Below are positions 26,882 through 34,703 of a stretch of DNA of 64,000 bases, piece after piece. The stretch comes from Mesobacillus jeotgali. Lineage in GTDB: Bacteria; Bacillota; Bacilli; Bacillales; Cytobacillaceae. The stretch covers positions 4,090,501 to 4,154,500 of the forward strand of contig NZ_CP134494.1 in the NCBI RefSeq assembly GCF_031759225.1, written 5' to 3'. Made by a program: the position numbers and the translations under genes. The number at the start of each line of letters is the position of its first letter. The first letter of the stretch is position 1. The notes below the pieces were generated by a model that was not told the DNA's origin, ran no database searches, and saw nothing but the letters and a program-made list of their open reading frames with translations.

Positions 26882-27351
26882 TTTGGCGACTCTCCAATGT
26901 TTGTAAAAATGTTGCCAGCTTTAAGACACCAACCGCTAAAAGCAGGAAACCGGCATTTTAATAATGCCGTATAGAAAAAATTCCACTTGAGATAGGTCAG
27001 GATATGAAATTGCACAGCCAGCTCATGCGCGGCAAGCAGGACTCCCAGTGAAATCAAGAAAGCTGCCATTTTATAGAATGGCGTTTTGGCACGCACATAA
27101 TAATTCACAAAAAGCACGGTGACCATCGGTGTCAGGATATCCCTGCAAAGAAGCAAACAAATGAACAGCCCATGATCCTCAGTCATTTTAAAAAAATGCC
27201 ATTCCAGCGCCATAAGCGTCACGCACTGGCGCGTAATGATGGCAATCACCATGAATATCAGTGCATTCTGCAGGAAGTTCAGCGGTTTCTGCACATAATA
27301 AGCGAAATGGAGCAGCAAAATGGTTATCGTGATATAAATCGAGAGAGCCAT
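26878..27351 (-). pseudogene. Membrane protein gene with probable C-terminal frameshift
   Basis: A 157-residue frame with four hydrophobic helices up to about residue 130 (ending LKWNFFYTALLK). The last 28 residues as read (KCRFPAFSGWCLKAGNIF and on) look unlike a membrane tail. In the next frame the same DNA encodes AGFLLLAVGVLKLATFLQ followed by TLESRQNESV and a stop, a convincing final helix. Removing one A from the AAAA run (plus-strand tttt at 26956-26959) joins them as TALLNAGFLLLAVGV. Either a real frameshift or a sequence error. Family: partner of CBO0543-type proteins; function unknown. Confidence 0.65.
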
Positions 27352-27641
27352 AGTAACATCCTTATGAAAAAATTCAATTTCTCAACTCTTACTTTGTCCA
27401 TCGTGTAGCATCTTAACCATTTAATTTGAAACAGTCGAGGATTCATTTATGGCGTTGATATTGTTTAATCAGTCCCAACTATTCTAAGTTCTCATGCTGT
27501 GAAGCACGCAGCACTTCTCCACAAAAAATGCATATTTAGCTGGTACAACATAAGAGTGTAAAAAATACTGGGTGAGGTATATGGAATATAGTTAGATCAA
27601 AATCAGGAAAAATAATATAGGCATTAAAGGAGGCGCAAAAA

Positions 27642-29168
27642 TTGAAAAGGATTGTCATATCAGCATTTATTATCCTGGTTTTAATTGTAGCCGGCGGCTG
27701 GTTTTTCATGAGAAGCATGGGCGGTATGGGAGGAAATATGCCCGGCCAGGGTGGTGGCATGATGAAAGGCGGCGGCATGGGAAATGGCGGAATGATGGGC
27801 GGAGGCTCTGATTCTGTTGAGGATATGAAGAATGACTCCATTGAAGAGGGCGTTAAACCTCTGCCGATTCCTCCAATTCTTGAAGATGAGAACCCCGACC
27901 CTGACAAAGCAGAATTCACTCTAGTTGCCCAAAAAGGATCAATGGAATTTTTAGAAGGTAAAGCAACAGATACATTCGGCTACAATGGAGATTACTTAGG
28001 GCCGGTCATTCGGGTAAAGAAGGGTGATGATGTCTCTGTTAAGGTGAAAAATGAGTTGGATGAAGCTACGACGCTCCACTGGCATGGGCTGGAAGTGGAT
28101 GGCGAGAATGATGGCGGGCCGCATACGGGGATCCAGCCGGATACTACATGGAATCCAGAATTTACGATTGAGCAAAACGCTGCGACATTATGGTACCACC
28201 CTCACCTCCTCCATAAAACAGGTGAACATGTATACAAAGGCCTAGCCGGTTTATTTTTAATCGATGACGAAGAAAGCGAAAAGCTGGATTTGCCTGACGA
28301 ATATGGCGTGAATGATATTCCGCTCATAGTCCAGGATAAGCAGCTCGATGAAAATGGCCAGTTTGAATATGATCTGAGTATGCACGATGTAATGATGGGC
28401 CTTCAGGGTGACACCATCATGGTCAACGGAGCCATCAATCCGTATGTCGAGGTTCCGAAAGGCAAGGTTCGCTTCCGGCTGTTGAATGGCTCGAATGCAC
28501 GGATCTACCAATTCGCTTTGAGCAACGGACATGAATTTTACCAGGTTGGGACAGATGGCGGGCTTTTGGAAGAGCCGGTAAAGATGAAAAGCATTGTTTT
28601 GAGTTCTGCTGAGCGCGCGGAACTGATCGTCGATTTTTCCGATTATGAAAAGGGTGAAAGTGTAGAACTGAAGGACCAGGGTATGCCATTCATGAAGTTT
28701 GTTGTGACCGGTGAGGAAAAAGGGCCAGAGGAAATCCCTTCCCAATTGGTTGACATTCCCGACGTCGATGAGTCAATGGCCTCGAGGACGAGGGAGTTTG
28801 TAATGTCAGGAATGGGCCGAAACGTCACCATCAACGGCAAGCAGATGGACATGGACAGGATTGACGAACAGCTCAAGCTCCATGATACAGAGATCTGGGA
28901 AATTTCAAACGAGGGAATGGGAATGATGGGCAATAACATGGGCATGGCCCATCCATTCCACGGACACGGCACCCAATTCCTGATTCTCGACAGGGACGGC
29001 AATCCCCCGCCTGCCAACGAACGAGGCTGGAAGGATACGATTCTGGTTGAGCCAGGAGAGAAAGTGCGGGCAATCGCGACATTCGACCATAAAGGATTAT
29101 TCATGTACCACTGTCATATCCTTGAGCATGAAGACGCCGGGATGATGGGACAGTTTAATGTTGAATAA
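27642..29168 (+). CDS. Secreted or membrane-anchored multicopper oxidase
   Basis: A 508-residue laccase-like enzyme. It has an N-terminal membrane helix (about 3-23), then a Gly/Met-rich stretch (about 24-55, many GGM repeats) as in copper-tolerance oxidases. The three cupredoxin domains carry all copper motifs: HWHGLE, WYHPHLLHKTGEH, HPFHGHGTQF and HCHILEHEDAGMM. It should oxidise Cu(I), Fe(II) or phenols outside the membrane. Start is TTG with AAAGGAGG nine bases upstream. It is a single gene with a terminator after it. The Met-rich segment suggests copper handling rather than a spore-coat role. Confidence 0.9.
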   Translation: MKRIVISAFIILVLIVAGGWFFMRSMGGMGGNMPGQGGGMMKGGGMGNGGMMGGGSDSVEDMKNDSIEEGVKPLPIPPILEDENPDPDKAEFTLVAQKGSMEFLEGKATDTFGYNGDYLGPVIRVKKGDDVSVKVKNELDEATTLHWHGLEVDGENDGGPHTGIQPDTTWNPEFTIEQNAATLWYHPHLLHKTGEHVYKGLAGLFLIDDEESEKLDLPDEYGVNDIPLIVQDKQLDENGQFEYDLSMHDVMMGLQGDTIMVNGAINPYVEVPKGKVRFRLLNGSNARIYQFALSNGHEFYQVGTDGGLLEEPVKMKSIVLSSAERAELIVDFSDYEKGESVELKDQGMPFMKFVVTGEEKGPEEIPSQLVDIPDVDESMASRTREFVMSGMGRNVTINGKQMDMDRIDEQLKLHDTEIWEISNEGMGMMGNNMGMAHPFHGHGTQFLILDRDGNPPPANERGWKDTILVEPGEKVRAIATFDHKGLFMYHCHILEHEDAGMMGQFNVE

Positions 29169-29172
29169 ATGT

Positions 29173-29200
29173 GAGCTCCGTTTTTTACCGGGGCTTTTTT
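29173..29200 (+). terminator. Terminator after the multicopper oxidase gene
   Basis: AGCTCCG pairs with CGGGGCT (one G-T pair) around a T-rich loop and is followed by seven T residues. Confidence 0.75.
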
Positions 29201-29251
29201 TGCGTAAAAATAGCATAAGCCTGGGAGACTTATGCTGGATTTTAAACGAAT

Positions 29252-29878
29252 CTAACTCAAATGTTCCATGAGCTGCTCTTTCCCAACTCGGTTGATAAAT
29301 TTGTGCATTTGCTCTCGCTTTTTCCCGTATTCACTATAGATTTCAATCAGTCTATCTACCTTTTGATAAAGTTCATCGGGCGTCAGCTGTTCAAATAACA
29401 GGGTTCCAGCGGCAGCGTCCTGGCCCTTCGATTTACCACCGGCATACAGATTGTAGCCTTCCTTCACTTTCATAATGCCGATATCGTTGATCAGCGGTTC
29501 ACCGCAGCCAACCGGGCAGCCGGTATAGGCCGGTTTCAGGGTAAAAGGAACAGGTTTGCCGGCAATCCTTTTGTTGAGTTCGATTGCGACCGGCATCCCT
29601 TCCTCCTCCGCTCCTTTGCAAAAATTGCACGTGCGGAGACTTTTCACGAAACTCCCTACTGGATAACAGCTGAGTCCTGCCATTTCAAATTCTGCGATTG
29701 CTTCATCTTTTTGGCTTTCCGGTATTTCAATATACAGCTGCTGAAACGTTGTCAGCTCTAGTTCCTGGTCGTCTTCCAGGTATTTTGCCAGGACTAGCAG
29801 CTGCCTGGCATTTAGCTTGGAGCCGAAATCGATGCCTCCATTAACAGCCAGCTTTATTGTTTTTTCTGTGGCTTCCAC
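29252..29878 (-). CDS. Short nitrite/sulfite-reductase-like (siroheme) protein
   Basis: A 208-residue protein with one ferredoxin-like half domain (about 10-70) and the iron-sulfur/siroheme half domain. Cysteines occur as TCNFCKG (about 93-99) and TGCPVGCGEP (about 128-137), which fit four ligands of a 4Fe-4S cluster. It is less than half the length of NirB or CysI, so a complete siroheme reductase is unlikely; a redox or accessory role is possible. GTG start with GGAGGATGG upstream. Function is not established from sequence. Confidence 0.72.
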   Translation of the reverse strand: MEATEKTIKLAVNGGIDFGSKLNARQLLVLAKYLEDDQELELTTFQQLYIEIPESQKDEAIAEFEMAGLSCYPVGSFVKSLRTCNFCKGAEEEGMPVAIELNKRIAGKPVPFTLKPAYTGCPVGCGEPLINDIGIMKVKEGYNLYAGGKSKGQDAAAGTLLFEQLTPDELYQKVDRLIEIYSEYGKKREQMHKFINRVGKEQLMEHLS

Positions 29879-29979
29879 TTACATTCCATCCTCCTTCACC
29901 CTGGTCATGAGGTAAATTTATTTCCATCATACCTTGAAAAAGTGGAAAATGTGTGGATTTTTTGAAAATGAATATACAG

Positions 29980-31041
29980 TTAGTCCATCACCGTGATTCC
30001 ATTAGGTATTTCTCCAACATCAATTGTATCTACTCGCTTGCTTTCAAGATCAATGATGCTGACTGTGTTATCAAACATATTGGTTACATAGGCAAATTTC
30101 CCGTCACCACTTACTGTCACACCATGCGCCCCATTCCCCGTCAAGATTTCATCGACTACCGTCTTCGTCTCAAGATTAACTATGGACATTGAATTTGATG
30201 GTGTTTCCTCGGTGCCCTGGTTGGCGACATACGCATATTTGCTGTCCGGCCCTATATAGACTTGTGCCGGGCCTGTACCAACTTCTACCTTGACCACTTG
30301 CTTTGTTTCCAGATCAACTATGGCCAGTGAGTTTTCTGAGAAAAGGGTTACCGCCAGGGTCTTCCCGTCCTTGGTTACTCCTGTTGTAACAGGTGTATTG
30401 CCTGTTTTTATTCTTTCTTCTGCGAATGTTTCCAAATTAATCGCACTTACCGTATCCTCACCCATATTAGCGATATAGGCAAATTTGCTGTCCGCAGATA
30501 TTCTGAATCCATGGGGGCCTTTGCCAGTTGGAATGGTTTTGACCACTTCATATGTTCTAGCGTTAATGACCGAAACTGTGTCATCTTCGTTATTCGTAAC
30601 GAGTACGTACTTTCCATCTCCTGTATACACAACATGTGCAGGATGATTGCCTACTTCCACTTCTTTTAAAAGGTCATTTGTATTGGCATCATAGAATAGC
30701 ACTTTTCCTGAAGCTTCGTCTCCGTGGCTACCATGTCCGTGACCGCTCTCCGGAACAAGAGTAGCCGCAACCACTTTGCCGTCAGGCGACAGCTGGATAT
30801 TGTGAACAACTCCATCAGCCTGGATGGTTTCAGTCACTTTATTATCTTTTACATTGATCTTGCTGATTGTCCCGCCCTCATTTGCGGTAAAATAAAATTT
30901 TTCTAAAGTTTGTTCCTGTTTGGCCGCCTTTACTTCCGGCTTCTCCTCAACCTTGGTAGTGGCATCTGTTCCGCACCCCGCCAGAACAATACCTACAGAT
31001 GCAATAACACTCATCAATTTTACGTTTAAACAACTCATCAT
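29980..31041 (-). CDS. YVTN/YncE-type beta-propeller lipoprotein
   Basis: A 353-residue lipoprotein. The lipobox is IVLAGCG, about 20 residues from the start at 31041 (GGAGGGCTC before the ATG). After a charged linker, about seven roughly 42-residue repeats of the type GKYVLVTNNEDDTVSVINARTYEV form a beta-propeller. A His-rich insert (SGHGHGSHGDE) lies in the second repeat and could bind metal. The protein should sit on the outer face of the membrane. Function unknown; related proteins often accompany nitrite or copper redox genes, and here it neighbours a siroheme-type protein and a multicopper oxidase. Confidence 0.82.
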   Translation of the reverse strand: MMSCLNVKLMSVIASVGIVLAGCGTDATTKVEEKPEVKAAKQEQTLEKFYFTANEGGTISKINVKDNKVTETIQADGVVHNIQLSPDGKVVAATLVPESGHGHGSHGDEASGKVLFYDANTNDLLKEVEVGNHPAHVVYTGDGKYVLVTNNEDDTVSVINARTYEVVKTIPTGKGPHGFRISADSKFAYIANMGEDTVSAINLETFAEERIKTGNTPVTTGVTKDGKTLAVTLFSENSLAIVDLETKQVVKVEVGTGPAQVYIGPDSKYAYVANQGTEETPSNSMSIVNLETKTVVDEILTGNGAHGVTVSGDGKFAYVTNMFDNTVSIIDLESKRVDTIDVGEIPNGITVMD

Positions 31042-31228
31042 GAGCCCTCCTTTATGGAAATCTACCGTCATGATAATCCGTTTAATCCCATTGGAAATGT
31101 TAACTTCATCACAAGGTTAAAAATTTCGATGAGAGGTTTTACAACTTAATGAAATCGATAAAATCTGCAAATCTCTGAAGTAAAATTTACTTTTTGTTTT
31201 TGCAGAGTGACAAGATAAAGTAAAATAG

Positions 31229-31289
31229 TTGATTAATTTCTCAGATACGATAAAATGATATCGAGTTTCGTTATTGAATTTCGATATCA
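31229..31289 (+). promoter_or_regulatory. padR promoter and operator
   Basis: TTGATT (31229-31234) and TAAAAT (31251-31256) are spaced by 16 bp. Immediately after the -10 lies an inverted repeat TGATATCGA (31256-31264) and TCGATATCA (31281-31289), perfect over nine bases with 16 bases between. This is a likely autoregulatory operator for the PadR protein encoded 20 bases downstream. Confidence 0.6.
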
Positions 31290-31308
31290 ACGAAAGAAGG
31301 AATTTTTT

Positions 31309-31617
31309 ATGGAGGATAAAGTCCTCAGGAAACTTTTTCTCGGTTTCATTCAGATTCATATTTTGCACCATGCGAAGGAAGAGCCGATTTTTGGGCTGTG
31401 GATGCTTCAGGAGCTTAAGGAACATGGCTATTCCATTAGTGCAGGCACTCTCTACCCGATTCTCCACAGTATGGAATCGGACGGTCTTCTTTTAAAAGAA
31501 GAAAGAAATGTTGAAGGGAAAATCCGGAAATACTACCGAACAACAGATAAAGGCAATAACGTACTTGAGGAAGCCCGGAAAAAGGCTTATGAACTGTTCA
31601 GGGAAATCAAGGATTAA
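31309..31617 (+). CDS. PadR-family transcriptional regulator
   Basis: A 102-residue winged-helix protein: FLGFIQIHILHHAKEEPIFGLWMLQELKEHGYSISAGTLYPILHSMESDGLL is the PadR core, with a basic wing (GKIRKYYRTTDKG) and a short C-terminal dimer helix. AAGGAA precedes the ATG at 31309. It is the first gene of padR-fetA-fetB-chrA. The inverted repeat in its promoter suggests autoregulation of the whole unit. The inducer is unknown; the downstream transporters suggest a metal or oxyanion. Confidence 0.88.
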   Translation: MEDKVLRKLFLGFIQIHILHHAKEEPIFGLWMLQELKEHGYSISAGTLYPILHSMESDGLLLKEERNVEGKIRKYYRTTDKGNNVLEEARKKAYELFREIKD

Positions 31618-31653
31618 GTTTGAGTGAATCAGGATTCATGGGGGGGAAGCTGT

Positions 31654-32289
31654 TTGTTTGAACTTAAGGATGTACAAGTTGACGGTATACTTCATATCGA
31701 TGAGTTGACCATTCCGGCCAATCAATTTACCTGTATCATCGGACCAAGCGGCAGCGGGAAATCAACACTCTTGAGATTACTGAACGATCTGTCGAGCCCG
31801 AATCAGGGAGAAATTCTTTTTAAAAATATATCCATTAGCACTTTGGATCCCCTTCAACTCAGGAGATCCGTCGTCATGGTTTCGCAGTCTCCCGTCATTT
31901 TTGACGGAAGCATTGAAGACAATCTGCAGATTGGCCTTTCTTTTTCCGAAAAAGAGCCGGCTTGTGCCAAGGAAATGAAAGAACTGCTTGAACTGTTTTT
32001 GCTTGATAAACGTCTGGACGAGGATGCGGAGCACCTTTCCGGAGGCGAGAAACAGCGACTTTCCTGGGCAAGGGCAATGCTGCTTGATCCTGAGGTGTTT
32101 TTGCTGGACGAACCGACTTCTGCGCTGGATGAGGAAACGGCAAAAACCGTGCTGATGAGATTCCGTGATTATGTCAGGAGGAAATCCAAATCGGTCATCA
32201 TGATCACCCATTCGAAAGAGCTGGCAGAGCTGGTCGCCGAGAATACGATATATATGTCGCCTTATTCAATCGGTGGGAAGGCGGATTAA
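31654..32289 (+). CDS. fetA: FetA-type ABC transporter ATPase (iron export)
   Basis: A 211-residue ABC ATPase. Walker A is GPSGSGKST (about 30-38), the Q-loop VSQSP, the signature LSGGEKQRLSWARAM and Walker B VFLLDEPTSALD. With the FetB-type permease next to it, it forms a FetAB (YbbLM) exporter; E. coli FetAB helps iron homeostasis under oxidative stress. The TTG start at 31654 follows the GGGGGGGAAG stretch; a GTG at 31624 precedes it. The gap to padR is 36 bases. Confidence 0.86.
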   Translation: MFELKDVQVDGILHIDELTIPANQFTCIIGPSGSGKSTLLRLLNDLSSPNQGEILFKNISISTLDPLQLRRSVVMVSQSPVIFDGSIEDNLQIGLSFSEKEPACAKEMKELLELFLLDKRLDEDAEHLSGGEKQRLSWARAMLLDPEVFLLDEPTSALDEETAKTVLMRFRDYVRRKSKSVIMITHSKELAELVAENTIYMSPYSIGGKAD

Positions 32290-32357
32290 TAAGTCACTTA
32301 TGTTGATCGCCTTCTGATTGTAAGGATGAATTCCTACTCTGAAGGGAGGCTATGCTG

Positions 32358-33152
32358 ATGGAAAACGTAATGGACCTGGCGTTTTGGCAGCTCGCCGCTG
32401 CGTATATTTTCATCCTGATTTTAATCGTAATAGTAAGGGTCCGGGGGATTCCCCGTGAAAAAGAAATCCTGCTGGCTACTGCCCGGATGTCGCTGCAGCT
32501 TATTCTCGTCGGTTATTTGCTGATCTACCTGTTTGATAACCCGAGTCCGTTTTATACCTTGCTGATCATTGCCATCATGCAGATTTTTGCGATTTATAAT
32601 GTCTACAAGCGGACGAAGCATCCGCTCGGCGGGGAGATGAAAAAGCATATTGCCTTCGCGATGGCAATCGGCATCTTGACGAGTCTGTTCTTTTTCATTC
32701 TCGTTGTCCTCAATGTCACTCCATGGTACGAGCCACGCTACTTCATCCCGATTGCTGGGATGATCATCGGCAACTCTATGACAGGTGTGTCCCTTGGCGT
32801 GAACAGTCTGATTTCAGGCTTCGCGGCGAACAAAGCTCAAATTGAGGGCGCTCTGATGCTCGGGGCAACACCGAAGAAGGCGGCAAAGCAAGTGGTCAAC
32901 CAGGCTTTTGACGCTGCGATGCTGCCGACGATTAACTCAATGGTCGGCATGGGGATCATCTTTTTGCCCGGGATGATGACAGGGCAGATTCTCTCTGGGA
33001 CTTCGCCAATCGTAGCGGTAGAATACCAGATCGCCATCATGCTTGGAATCGTCGGAAGTGTATCAATGACGGTGATTCTCTATTTGCAGCTGGCCTATAA
33101 ATCTTTTTTCAATGAGAGATTACAATTAATTATGAAGGAGAATAAGAAATGA
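32358..33152 (+). CDS. fetB: FetB-type ABC permease (UPF0014)
   Basis: A 264-residue membrane protein with about seven helices and family blocks YNVYKRTKHP, IGNSMTGVSLGVNSL, EGALMLGATPKKAAKQ (coupling loop) and GIIFLPGMMTGQILSG. It is the permease half of the FetAB iron exporter. Start at the ATG 32358, eight bases after GGAGG; an upstream ATG at 32352 is too close. The last four bases overlap the chrA start (ATGA), so the two are coupled. Confidence 0.88.
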   Translation: MENVMDLAFWQLAAAYIFILILIVIVRVRGIPREKEILLATARMSLQLILVGYLLIYLFDNPSPFYTLLIIAIMQIFAIYNVYKRTKHPLGGEMKKHIAFAMAIGILTSLFFFILVVLNVTPWYEPRYFIPIAGMIIGNSMTGVSLGVNSLISGFAANKAQIEGALMLGATPKKAAKQVVNQAFDAAMLPTINSMVGMGIIFLPGMMTGQILSGTSPIVAVEYQIAIMLGIVGSVSMTVILYLQLAYKSFFNERLQLIMKENKK

Positions 33153-34342
33153 CAGAGAAAAAAAGAGTTACCTTCCAGTCGCTGCTGGAAATTTTGATGG
33201 TTTCGACAAGGCTTGGCCTGACATCATTCGGCGGACCTGTTGCCCATCTTGGATACTTCCATGAAGAGTATGTCCGCCGCAGAAAGTGGATGGATGAAAA
33301 AAGCTATGCCGATTTGGTGGCATTATGCCAGTTCCTGCCCGGTCCTGCGAGCAGCCAAGTCGGAATCGGCGTTGGCCTGATGCGCGGTGGATTGCTCGGC
33401 GGCCTGTTCGCTTTCCTCGGATTCACTTTGCCCTCGGTTCTGGCATTGATTATTTTCGCCATCATTTTGCAAGGATTTGATGTAGCTGACGCAGGCTGGA
33501 TCCATGGCTTGAAAATCGTTGCGGTTGCCGTCGTTGCCCATGCAATCCTCGGAATGGCGCAGAAACTGACTCCTGACCTGCCTAGGAAGACGATTGCTTT
33601 ATTCGCACTTGCTGCAACGCTGCTATGGCAGACGGCGTTCACGCAAATCGGCGTCATTATCGTCGCTGGATTACTAGGATACATACTTTTTAAATCCCAC
33701 ACCGCCGTAGAGGATGATAGGATGACTTTTTCGCTCTCCAAAAGTGTGGGCTATATCAGCCTTGCATTGTTTTTCGGCTTGTTGATCCTCCTGCCGATTT
33801 TACGTGAAGCGACTTCATTGAACTGGATTGCGATGTTCGACAGCTTTTACCGATCCGGCTCACTCGTGTTTGGCGGCGGTCACGTTGTCCTGCCATTGCT
33901 TGAGCGCGAATTCGTTCCGACAGGCTGGCTGAGCGAAGAAGCCTTCCTGGCAGGATATGGAGCTGCCCAAGCGGTTCCTGGTCCATTGTTTACATTCGCC
34001 GCCTATATCGGCGCAATCATTAACGGCTGGCAGGGCGGCCTGCTCGCGACAGTTGCAATCTTTTTGCCGGCATTCCTGCTGATTCTAGGAACTTTGCCAT
34101 TCTGGGACGCATTAAGGAGAAACAGCAAAATCAGCCGTGCGTTGATGGGCGTCAACGCAGCCGTTGTCGGAATCCTGATTGCCGCGTTCTACCACCCGAT
34201 CTGGACAAGTTCAATCCTTGAGCCTGTTGATTTTGTGTTCGCTGCCGTACTGTTCAGCATGCTCGTGTATTGGAAGCTTGCACCGTGGATTGTTGTTGTC
34301 ACCGGAGCTGTTGGCGGATGGATTTTGTATTTGATTTTTTGA
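33149..34342 (+). CDS. chrA: Chromate efflux transporter ChrA
   Basis: A 397-residue membrane protein with two homologous CHR halves of about six helices each. Signatures occur twice: TSFGGPVAHLGYFHEEYVRRRKW with CQFLPGPASSQVG in the first half, and VFGGGHVVLPLLEREFV with AQAVPGPLFTFAAYIG in the second. ChrA proteins export chromate by proton-linked exchange, although some homologues move other anions. It is coupled to fetB. A hairpin at 34403-34445 could end the operon, but it may instead belong to the following insertion sequence. Confidence 0.9.
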   Translation: MTEKKRVTFQSLLEILMVSTRLGLTSFGGPVAHLGYFHEEYVRRRKWMDEKSYADLVALCQFLPGPASSQVGIGVGLMRGGLLGGLFAFLGFTLPSVLALIIFAIILQGFDVADAGWIHGLKIVAVAVVAHAILGMAQKLTPDLPRKTIALFALAATLLWQTAFTQIGVIIVAGLLGYILFKSHTAVEDDRMTFSLSKSVGYISLALFFGLLILLPILREATSLNWIAMFDSFYRSGSLVFGGGHVVLPLLEREFVPTGWLSEEAFLAGYGAAQAVPGPLFTFAAYIGAIINGWQGGLLATVAIFLPAFLLILGTLPFWDALRRNSKISRALMGVNAAVVGILIAAFYHPIWTSSILEPVDFVFAAVLFSMLVYWKLAPWIVVVTGAVGGWILYLIF

Positions 34343-34402
34343 TTTGTATAACTCTCTTTTGACTGGTTGTTGAATAAGCGTAGATATCCGCTTAAATTGG
34401 AA

Positions 34403-34445
34403 AAGAGGGTGTCCCAAAAGTATAAACTTTTGGGCACCCTCTTTA
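34403..34445. terminator. Strong hairpin, chrA terminator and/or IS end
   Basis: AGAGGGTGTCCCAAAAG and CTTTTGGGCACCCTCT form a long stem with a six-base loop, followed by TTTATTTTT. Its left arm resembles the opposite end of the insertion sequence (see the IS1182-family element). Which role applies cannot be decided from one copy. Confidence 0.65.
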
Positions 34446-34479
34446 TTTTTGAGACTACTTGTAAAAATGGTCCGTTGAT

Positions 34480-34605
34480 TTCCGTTCCAGGCGCTTCGCT
34501 TTCCGCGGGGCTGGCGCTGAGCCTCCTCATCGCTTCGCTCTTGCGGGGTCTCACCTGACCAGCTGCGCCCGCAGGAGTCTACGCGCCTTCCACTCCAATC
34601 AACTC
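34480..34605 (+). repeat. GC-rich dispersed Bacillus repeat (CCGTTCCAGGCGCTTCGCTT)
   Basis: A block running from GTTGATTTCCGTTCCAGG through CGCTTTCCGCGGGGCTGG and GCGGGGTCTCACCTG to ACGCGCCTTCCACTCCAATC. I recognise this as a type of repeat often seen in Bacillaceae intergenic DNA. Only one copy is in this window. It contains several short GC-rich stems and no credible gene. Confidence 0.65.
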
Positions 34606-34703
34606 AGGTTTCTAAATTCATTTTTTGTGCAAAAAAATACAAGAAAAACCTCTTTTGTTATAATTAAGTCACCACAACCAACTATACAAAAGGAGAGATT
34701 TTC

